Positions 46,308 through 52,047 of a DNA stretch of 52,047 bases are shown one piece after another (position 1 is the stretch's first letter; each line of letters begins with the position of its first letter). The stretch covers positions 1 to 52,047 of IMG/VR virus record IMGVR_UViG_3300044633_001177; one strand, written 5' to 3'. The position numbers and the translations under genes were made by a program. Under the pieces are notes generated by a model. It worked only from the letters and a program-made list of their open reading frames with translations. It was not told where the DNA came from and searched no databases. The stretch is from a virus.

Positions 46308-46514
46308 ATGATCGAAGAGACACGATACGCCCCCGATAAACAAATTGGAAAGTGCATGACTTGCACCCGCCCCATTCTCGCCTCCCACGCTTTCCACGCC
46401 CGGGGCACCGTCCAATCCCGAAAGGACACCTTTGGATACTCCGCGGCATTGATCCAATGCGACCAATGCGCCCTTCACGCCGCGATGAAACTCACCACCG
46501 CCCCACAAGCATGA
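46308..46514 (+). CDS. Small zinc-finger protein
   Basis: 68 aa. Two CxxC pairs, CMTC (16-19) and CDQC (51-54), about 31 residues apart, with His residues between (SHAFHARG). Probable structural zinc site; may bind DNA, RNA or protein. It overlaps the next gene (ATGA) and leads the helicase operon. Leader: CAACACACACACGAAACA-like, C/A-rich. Confidence 0.65.
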   Translation: MIEETRYAPDKQIGKCMTCTRPILASHAFHARGTVQSRKDTFGYSAALIQCDQCALHAAMKLTTAPQA

Positions 46515-46816
46515 CCACCACCGAATCACAAGACCCCTCCGAATGGAGTGAAGCCGACATGGCCAACCGTGCCCTTGAGGCGCTCCGTGAGCGCTTCCCC
46601 ACTTTCGCCGCTGACCTTTCCGCCGTTCGCTACGTGGGCGAATCCAAGGTCATGGAAACGGGGGAGCCGGTGGCCATGTTCTCCACCTCCAACAAGGTGG
46701 CCGCCCGCCTCCTAATGATGGGCAACGAGTGCCACTTGTTCCTCAAGAGCCTGATGGAAAAGCGCGTCATGGGATGGGTTGCCAAGACTCCCCCGCCGCT
46801 CCCCGGCCAAGCCTAA
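46511..46816 (+). CDS. Protein of unknown function before helicase
   Basis: 101 aa, helical at both ends (DMANRALEALRERFPTFAAD; HLFLKSLMEKRVMGWVAK), beta-like in the middle (AVRYVGESKVMETGEPVAMF). Starts at the ATG overlapping the previous stop. Its place in the helicase operon suggests a replication or repair role, which is not shown by any motif. Confidence 0.6.
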   Translation: MTTTESQDPSEWSEADMANRALEALRERFPTFAADLSAVRYVGESKVMETGEPVAMFSTSNKVAARLLMMGNECHLFLKSLMEKRVMGWVAKTPPPLPGQA

Positions 46817-46833
46817 CGTCACCACAACGCCCC

Positions 46834-48453
46834 ATGGAATTAAGAGACTACCAACGCGAATTCGTCACCAAGTGCGCCGAAGCCTTCAAGGAACACAAGC
46901 GAATCCTTGGGGTGGCCGCCACCGGGGCGGGCAAGACGATCATCGCCGCGGAAATCATGGCGACAACCCCGGGGCGGTGCCTCTTCCTCGCGGATGCCCG
47001 GGAACTGATCATCCAAAACGCCGACAAGTATCACCAATACACGGGGGAATTTGCCGGGGTGGAACAGGGATCAAACCACGCCTTCTTGACGGATCGTGTG
47101 GTGGTCGCCACCTCTCAAACGATCCACCGCCGCTTGGACAAGTATCCCCGGAATCACTTTGATCTACTCATCATTGACGAAGCGCACCGCAACACCTTGG
47201 GCGGGATGTCCATGGACATCATCAACCACTTTGGTGATGAGGCGAAAGTCTTGGGAGTGACCGCCACCCCTTTCCGCTCCGACCGGAAAAACCTTGGCGA
47301 CGTTTATGAGACCATCGCGGTGGAGGTTGGCTTGGACCGGCTCATCCGGGAGGGTTGGCTTTCCCGCATCATCATCAAGTCCGTGCCGCTCAAGGTGGAC
47401 CTGTCAGCGGTGCGCATGACCGGCGGAGATTACCGCGCCAGTGACGTGGATGACGCCCTTGACCCGCATCTTTTCGAGGCGGCCGAACTGCTCAAAAAGA
47501 ACATGGAGGGACGCCGGGCCGCCGTGACCTTCCTCCCTCTTGTGAAGACCTCCAAGCGCTTCGCGGAGATTTGCAATTCGATCGGGCTCCCTGCCGTCCA
47601 TGTGGATGGCGAGGACCGGGAGGCGCTCCGCCTCTTCACCGCCGGGAAAGCCCGCGTCATTTGCAACGCCTCCCTCCTGACCACCGGGTGGGATTGCCCG
47701 TTCGTTGACTTGGTCTATGTTCTCCGCCCCACGAAGTCCTTGGCGCTCTACATGCAAATGATCGGACGTGGAACGCGCCGCGCCGCGAACAAAGAGAACC
47801 TCCTGCTTCTTGACCCGCTCTACCTCGCCGACGACCACCGCCTAATCCGGCCCGCTCGCCTCTTTGCCGCCGACGAACGCGAGGCGGAGAGCATCCAAAC
47901 CGCGATTGATACCATGGAAGAGGGCGGAGGGATTCCGGACCTACTGGACGCCGGGGCCACCGCTCAAGAAATCAGGGAAGCCAACCTCCGGGCGGAACTC
48001 GAAAAGAAAGCCCAACGCAAGGCCCGAACCGTGGACGCCATGGAGTTCGCCTTTGCCGTGGGTGATCCGGAGCTAATGGACTATGAGCCCGAAATGAGCC
48101 AAGAACAGGGACCGGCTTCACCGAAGCAATTGGAAGCGCTGGAAAAATTCGGCTTCGACGTGGCGAGCATCAAGAGCCGCGGGCAAGCCTCGCGCGTCTT
48201 GGACCTAATCTTCATCCGAAGGGACCGGGGACTTGCCAGCCCGAAACAACTCCGGCTCTTGAAGCGCTTCGCTCACCCCTCCCCGGAACTCGTCACCTTT
48301 GAGGCCGCGAGCGCCTTCATTGATGAAAAGATCGGGGGCGGCACTAACAAGCCCACATTCTCCGCTCGCGAAATGATCGCCTTGCGCCGTGCTGGACACA
48401 ACCCGCTTTCCCTCACCCGGGACCAAGCTGACACCATCCTTGCCGCCGCATGA
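46834..48453 (+). CDS. SF2 DEAD/DEAH helicase
   Basis: 539 aa. Q-like start LRDYQREFV, motif I VAATGAGKT (27-35), motif II DEAH (115-118), motif III VTATPF (about residue 145), motif VI QMIGRGTRR (about residue 310). It resembles the phage UvsW/RecG-like and type I restriction-type helicases that unwind branched DNA. The C-terminal 120 residues have two copies of a SPKQL(E/R)-L-(E/K)-(K/R)-F segment (ASPKQLEALEKFGF; ASPKQLRLLKRFAH), a small repeated domain of unknown role. A longer frame from 46729 overlaps the previous gene. Confidence 0.88.
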   Translation: MELRDYQREFVTKCAEAFKEHKRILGVAATGAGKTIIAAEIMATTPGRCLFLADARELIIQNADKYHQYTGEFAGVEQGSNHAFLTDRVVVATSQTIHRRLDKYPRNHFDLLIIDEAHRNTLGGMSMDIINHFGDEAKVLGVTATPFRSDRKNLGDVYETIAVEVGLDRLIREGWLSRIIIKSVPLKVDLSAVRMTGGDYRASDVDDALDPHLFEAAELLKKNMEGRRAAVTFLPLVKTSKRFAEICNSIGLPAVHVDGEDREALRLFTAGKARVICNASLLTTGWDCPFVDLVYVLRPTKSLALYMQMIGRGTRRAANKENLLLLDPLYLADDHRLIRPARLFAADEREAESIQTAIDTMEEGGGIPDLLDAGATAQEIREANLRAELEKKAQRKARTVDAMEFAFAVGDPELMDYEPEMSQEQGPASPKQLEALEKFGFDVASIKSRGQASRVLDLIFIRRDRGLASPKQLRLLKRFAHPSPELVTFEAASAFIDEKIGGGTNKPTFSAREMIALRRAGHNPLSLTRDQADTILAAA

Positions 48454-48503
48454 GTAAACGCAAGCGGGGCCAAGCGCTCTTGGTGATTTCTTCGGTTGTC
48501 TGA
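48450..48503 (+). CDS. Possible 17-codon peptide after helicase
   Basis: ATG overlaps the helicase stop as ATGA and opens MSKRKRGQALLVISSVV. The junction is the standard one here, but the peptide is very short; it may be chance. Confidence 0.25.
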   Translation: MSKRKRGQALLVISSVV

Positions 48504-48512
48504 TTATCCCCC

Positions 48513-48539
48513 TTGCAATGCGCATTTCATGCGTATCAT
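48513..48539 (+). promoter_or_regulatory. Promoter with ATGCGCAT motif before 48566
   Basis: TTGCAA (48513-48518), 15-bp spacer with ATGCGCAT, TATCAT (48534-48539): almost a copy of 740-766. Leader of about 20 nt to the ATG at 48566. Confidence 0.7.
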
Positions 48540-48565
48540 TGGGGGGCTCCAATCACACCCACCGA

Positions 48566-48883
48566 ATGAAACCAAACAAATCCGCCCGCCAACGCCTCGC
48601 CGGTGCCTTCCTTTCCATGGTGCCGAAGATCCAGCAAAACCGCGCCGCTGCCGCGCCGCTGCCACTGCCGAAGTTCGTCCCCACCGGTGAACCTCGCGTG
48701 ATCATCCAAGGCCACCCCACTGGACCGCGCCCCGCCCTCGCTCGCCTCATTGTCCCGGGTCCGGTGGACGCGGCCGGAAATCCCACGCTCCCCGTGGTGA
48801 AGTTCGTCCCCGTGTGCCGCCACCTCTCGCGCCATGTGAACACCCGGCAAAATCCGGATTACATCGCTCCCGCCGCGCATTGA
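48566..48883 (+). CDS. Small basic Pro-rich protein
   Basis: 105 aa. A basic N-terminus (MKPNKSARQRLAGAF) followed by Pro/Ala-rich sequence and two similar half-repeats, PLPKFVPTGEPRV and LPVVKFVPVCRHL. No fold or family recognised. An ATG at 48518 in the same frame lies inside the promoter and is rejected. Confidence 0.5.
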   Translation: MKPNKSARQRLAGAFLSMVPKIQQNRAAAAPLPLPKFVPTGEPRVIIQGHPTGPRPALARLIVPGPVDAAGNPTLPVVKFVPVCRHLSRHVNTRQNPDYIAPAAH

Positions 48884-48903
48884 TCCCCCGCCCCGCTGCC
48901 ACT

Positions 48904-49254
48904 ATGACACCGGAGGAAAGGTCCGCGCGTATCCAACGCGCATTGGAACGGGAGCGCCTCGCCGCCACCGCGCCACCTACTCCGGCCGAAGACTTGACGC
49001 CGCCACTTGCCCCGCTTTTTACGACGGTGGATCAAGGGGCGAGTGGCGTGCGTCTTTTGGCCACCGTGACCAAAGGCGGCGGCCGGATCACCGGCTTGGG
49101 AGTCCACCTTGGAAGGACGGAAATCTCCCTCACTAACAAGAGCACCGTCACCGGCCGCCTTTCTCTTGAGTTCATGGATTGCCCCGCTCTCCGGAGCATC
49201 CCGCGCAACGCCCCCTTTTACATCACCATAACGATTGAAGCCCCCACCCCCTGA
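48904..49254 (+). CDS. Protein of unknown function in primase operon
   Basis: 116 aa. Charged N-terminal helix (PEERSARIQRALERERLAAT), Pro-rich linker, then a beta domain (ASGVRLLATVTKGGGRITGL; SLEFMDCPALRSIPRNAPFY). This layout suggests a regulatory or accessory protein. The ATG follows C/A-rich sequence; no Shine-Dalgarno. Confidence 0.55.
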   Translation: MTPEERSARIQRALERERLAATAPPTPAEDLTPPLAPLFTTVDQGASGVRLLATVTKGGGRITGLGVHLGRTEISLTNKSTVTGRLSLEFMDCPALRSIPRNAPFYITITIEAPTP

Positions 49255-49258
49255 CACA

Positions 49259-49468
49259 ATGCCAGCCCAACCGAACGAATTCCTCACCCTCGCCATCACG
49301 GTGGGGTTCTTTTTTGTCATCGTTGCCATCGCCATCGCGGTTGAGTCCAACCTAGCGAAGCGAAGGGCCAAGAACGATGGCCACATCTTCACCAACGTCC
49401 TTGGCGAAGCGTTCCGATATAGTCAAGAAAAGCGCCGCTTTGTGAGGATCAACAACGCCGCGAAGTGA
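49259..49468 (+). CDS. Small membrane protein
   Basis: 69 aa with one N-terminal membrane helix (residues 8-28: LTLAITVGFFFVIVAIAIAV) and a basic cytoplasmic part (AKRRAKNDGH ... YSQEKRRFVRI). Starts 4 nt after the previous stop. Function unknown; it could anchor replication proteins, but that is a guess from position. Confidence 0.6.
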   Translation: MPAQPNEFLTLAITVGFFFVIVAIAIAVESNLAKRRAKNDGHIFTNVLGEAFRYSQEKRRFVRINNAAK

Positions 49469-49505
49469 CACCCCAAAACCCTCTCAAGCCCCCACTATTC
49501 CGCCC

Positions 49506-51719
49506 GTGAGAATTTACACAAGCACGGGGGCCAACCCCGCCGCACTTCCTGACACCCTGCCGAAAAGCGTTGAAGCCTACCTCTCCGTAGGCGCAAGTGA
49601 AGGCTCCCGAAATCGGACCCTCTTCGGTATCGCTTGCCAACTTCGCGACATTGGCAAGTCAGCGCCGGAAGCCGCCTCCATCCTGACCGCCCGCGCAATG
49701 GCGGACGGGCTCCCGGAGTGGGAGATTGGGGAGGTTTTCGGGAAAGTATTCTCACGCCCGGCCCGCGAACTCCCCACCGGTGCCATTGCATCGAATGGCC
49801 GCCGCGTGGGTGGTGATCAAGGCCCGATGGTGAAGGCCGCCGGTGCCTACACCATGCACAAGCGAGGGGGCGCACCAACGCGCCGTGAGGGGCGCACCGG
49901 CGGAAGCGCCATGGATCGCGCCACACCGATCCCACCACCGCGCCCGCTGGAAGATGGAGTCCGCGCCGTCCTCATGGCCGCATTCCACGAAGGTGAAGGC
50001 GTTTGCATCGCTGGCACCCGTGACGGGCAACCGGAACGTGGAGCCGCCCTCACTCGCGAGGAATGGATTGAGCGGATCGACCGCAAGGGCGGGATTGACC
50101 GTTGCTTCACCGGGGCGGATGGGCTCTTCCTTCGCGTCAATCCGATCCAACCCCGGAGCAAGTGCAACAACGAAGACGTGACCGATTTCCGGCATGTTCT
50201 CGTTGAATTCGACAATGACGAAAACGGAGTCCCCATTCCAAAGGACCGCCAGTTTGGAATGTTCTTGGCTTCCAACCTCCCCATCACTTGCGTGATTGAT
50301 TCGGGCAACAAGTCGCTCCATGCGTGGGTCCGCGTGGACGCAATGAACGCGGCCGAATATGCGACCCGGGCCGCTGAAGCTTACGCCGTCTTCACCGATA
50401 GTCACGAAGGCTTGGACGGCGGAAACCACAACCCCAACCGCTTCTCACGTTGCCCGGATGGGTGGCGAACGGAGCGGGGGCAAGTCCTTCGCCAATCCGT
50501 GATCCACCTCCGCATGGGGGCGAGTTCGTGGGCGGAATGGGAAGGGCACCGCGAAGCCGCCACCCTTGGGACGCCGCTCCGCTTTTCGGAGTTGCTCGCC
50601 TACCCCGTCAAGGACGACCCCAACAACTTGATCGGCAATCGCTGGATTTGCCGCGGGGGCTCCCTTGTGATCGTGTCCCAATCCGGCGTGGGCAAGTCTT
50701 CCATCATGGCACAACTCTCCCACGGGTGGGCGCTCGCCCGAACGGACATGACCTTTGGAATCAAGCCGGTGAAGCCGCTCCGCCAACTGATCATCCAAGC
50801 GGAGAACGACATTGGCGACATTGCCGAAGCGGTCCAAGCGGTTTCCCATGCCTTCGACCTCCATGAGAGCGCCGCGGAACTTTCGGACAGGATCGAATGG
50901 AGGCGCATTTCCACAATCACCGGGGCCGCCTTTCTAGACACCCTCTCCGGGTTGGTGAAGTTGCTCAAACCGGACGTGGTGTGGATCGACCCCTTGCTTT
51001 CCTACATCGGGGACGACATCAAGGAACAATCCGTGATTTCCCAATTTTGCGGGGAAGGGCTCAACGCCATTTCGATCGACACCGGGGTGGTTTTTGCCAT
51101 CGTCCACCACACCGGGAAGCCCACTTCCGCGGAATCCAAGCGAGGGCGCACCGCCACCGATTTGGCGTATTCTGGAATTGGTTCGTCCAGCCTGACAAAT
51201 TGGGCGCGGGAAGTCCTCGTTTTGGATCGCGTAGCCGCTCCCGAGGGACACCCGGCCACGTTCTCCCTGACCGCCACCAAGCGCCGAACACGGGCCGGGA
51301 TGCGCTCCATGACCGTAGGGGAGGACGGTGAACGGAAGATCACCGAACAAATCTACGTGCGCCACGCCACGGACGGCACCATCCATTGGGAGCAATGCGA
51401 AGAGCCGCCCGCCCCCGCCGCCAAATCTCGCGCCAGTGAGCCCGGCGGGAGTGATGGCGGTGGTGGACGCTATCGCCGCGGGAAGGCCACGGACGCCACT
51501 GGAAACGCTCCGCACCGCCCGTCCACCTTTGACGCCGCCGCGCAACTCAAGCTTGCGGACTTCCTCGCCACCCATGCCGGTGGTGACGTGCGCAACGTGA
51601 CCGGCGAAAAGCTGAACGCGCTTTGCCGCTACCTTGAGAAATCACCCCCCACGGTGCGCAAGTGGCTCTCCGAATTCGGGGCCGCGAGGGATGCCGCGGA
51701 GAGCGCCGGGGCCATCTAA
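49506..51719 (+). CDS. Primase-helicase (AEP primase plus RecA-fold ATPase)
   Basis: 737 aa from a GTG; no suitable ATG lies nearby. An N-terminal PriCT-like helical domain (SRNRTLFGIACQLRDIGK, about 34-80) is followed by an archaeo-eukaryotic primase core with VLVEFDND (231-238), VIDSGNKSLHAWV (263-275) and NPNRFSRCPDG (309-319). A RepA-like ATPase has Walker A SQSGVGKSS (391-399) and Walker B VVWIDPLLSY (491-500). The C-terminal 60 residues form a helical, HTH-like domain (ALCRYLEKSPPTVRKWLSEF). It should prime and unwind phage DNA; the repeat-rich region just after it is a candidate origin. Confidence 0.88.
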   Translation: MRIYTSTGANPAALPDTLPKSVEAYLSVGASEGSRNRTLFGIACQLRDIGKSAPEAASILTARAMADGLPEWEIGEVFGKVFSRPARELPTGAIASNGRRVGGDQGPMVKAAGAYTMHKRGGAPTRREGRTGGSAMDRATPIPPPRPLEDGVRAVLMAAFHEGEGVCIAGTRDGQPERGAALTREEWIERIDRKGGIDRCFTGADGLFLRVNPIQPRSKCNNEDVTDFRHVLVEFDNDENGVPIPKDRQFGMFLASNLPITCVIDSGNKSLHAWVRVDAMNAAEYATRAAEAYAVFTDSHEGLDGGNHNPNRFSRCPDGWRTERGQVLRQSVIHLRMGASSWAEWEGHREAATLGTPLRFSELLAYPVKDDPNNLIGNRWICRGGSLVIVSQSGVGKSSIMAQLSHGWALARTDMTFGIKPVKPLRQLIIQAENDIGDIAEAVQAVSHAFDLHESAAELSDRIEWRRISTITGAAFLDTLSGLVKLLKPDVVWIDPLLSYIGDDIKEQSVISQFCGEGLNAISIDTGVVFAIVHHTGKPTSAESKRGRTATDLAYSGIGSSSLTNWAREVLVLDRVAAPEGHPATFSLTATKRRTRAGMRSMTVGEDGERKITEQIYVRHATDGTIHWEQCEEPPAPAAKSRASEPGGSDGGGGRYRRGKATDATGNAPHRPSTFDAAAQLKLADFLATHAGGDVRNVTGEKLNALCRYLEKSPPTVRKWLSEFGAARDAAESAGAI

Positions 51720-51730
51720 CCGAAGGGGCG

Positions 51731-51925
51731 TCAAATTCCAGATATTATGGAAACTACTGTCCCGACGAAAATAAGTAATCCTAACAAAACCCCCAAAACT
51801 ATGCGCAAGAAAATAAGTGAAAGAAAGTAAGTCGCACTTACTTTCTTTCCGTGCAACTCGTTCATCTTCAATGACTTCTGTCTTATTCCAATTTTGAAAG
51901 AAAGTAAGTAAGTAAGCATGGACAC
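51731..51925 (-). CDS. Doubtful small membrane protein in repeat region
   Basis: 64 codons on the lower strand ending in a clear hydrophobic helix (LRIVLGVLLGLLIFVGTVVS). Its first half is made of the GAAAGAAAGTAAGT repeats. AT-rich DNA readily yields hydrophobic frames by chance, and codon use differs from every neighbour, so this is kept only as a possibility. Confidence 0.2.
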   Translation of the reverse strand: MSMLTYLLSFKIGIRQKSLKMNELHGKKVSATYFLSLIFLRIVLGVLLGLLIFVGTVVSIISGI

Positions 51926-52000
51926 ACGGAAAGAAAGTAAGTGCGCCCCCCCTCTTCCTATAGAAGAGAGGGGGGGCGCATAACTTACTTACTTTCTTTC
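51819..52000. repeat. Iteron-like repeats and hairpins, candidate origin
   Basis: Four exact copies of GAAAGAAAGTAAGT: direct at 51819-51832, 51896-51909 and 51929-51942, inverted at 51836-51849. A further inverted copy lies at 51987-52000. The first pair forms a perfect 14-bp hairpin with a 3-nt loop. A G7/C7 hairpin (about 51942-51980) lies between the last two. The stretch is much richer in A/T than the rest and lies directly after the primase-helicase gene. The remaining bases of 51720-52047 hold no gene I can support. Confidence 0.65.
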
Positions 52001-52047
52001 TACGGTGTCCTACTGATCGGCGGCTAAACCAACCAAAAGAGAACCCG

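Noticed and set aside
1-52047. tRNA and rRNA genes
   Set aside because: No cloverleaf with conserved GTTC/T-loop and acceptor pairing was seen by eye, and no rRNA-like sequence; a tRNAscan run could still find a degenerate case.

Overview
The window is a phage genome, complete or nearly so, coding almost entirely on one strand. It is GC-rich, with a long-tailed (siphovirus-type) structural block in lambda-like order, a lysis set, a large serine recombinase (temperate lifestyle) and a compact recombination/replication block. No tRNA, rRNA, CRISPR array or host housekeeping gene was recognised. The host cannot be proved from the sequence. Most genes lack a Shine-Dalgarno sequence and begin after C/A-rich leaders, or with the start codon at the predicted transcription start. 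This points to a host that initiates translation without strong Shine-Dalgarno pairing; Verrucomicrobiota or a relative is my weak guess.

Layout. 1-6.5 kb: an HTH protein, a zinc-ribbon membrane protein, a DNA-binding protein of ParB-neighbour type, a lone ParB-like protein, two small membrane proteins, a ParB-methyltransferase fusion, and an M15 endopeptidase (endolysin). 6.8-10 kb: a leftward PD-(D/E)XK nuclease, face to face with terS, then a small HExxH protein and a GpA-type terL. 10.1-10.8 kb: a two-gene inserted cassette. 10.9-22.9 kb: gpW-like connector, portal, MazZ-like protein, S49 protease-scaffold, major capsid protein, connectors, tail proteins, tail assembly chaperones joined by a -1 frameshift, and tape measure. 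23.0-25.8 kb: tail-tip genes interrupted by two more cassettes. 25.9-34.8 kb: large tail protein, two collagen-like fibres, a DUF2829 (Tad2-like) protein and two holin-like proteins. 34.9-36.4 kb: a phosphoesterase. 36.5-41.1 kb: an accessory region with an amidoligase, two gamma-glutamylcyclotransferase-like proteins, an HEFGH metalloprotein and many small genes. 41.1-43.5 kb: serine integrase and two ribbon-helix-helix regulators around a divergent promoter region. 43.5-51.7 kb: Sak4-like ATPase, Cas4-like Fe-S nuclease, DUF669 protein, SF2 helicase and primase-helicase. 51.7-52.0 kb: AT-rich repeats and hairpins, a candidate origin.

The main non-coding signal is a repeated control module. 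A palindrome TTTTATGCGCATAAAA sits directly before a -35 box. A second inverted repeat (TGCGCAA-N5-TTGCGCA) spans the -35 and spacer, and a -10 box lies after a 16-bp spacer. In eight cases the start codon follows the -10 after exactly 6 nt, which predicts leaderless mRNA. Several modules head small-gene cassettes inserted into the late operon, and two cassettes also share the same terminator. The RHH regulators, one of whose promoters carries the same palindrome over its -10, are the obvious candidate controllers.

A second, unexplained signal is TTGAC placed 19-22 nt before the start codon of at least ten genes, mostly structural. It is too close to the start to act as an ordinary -35 box.
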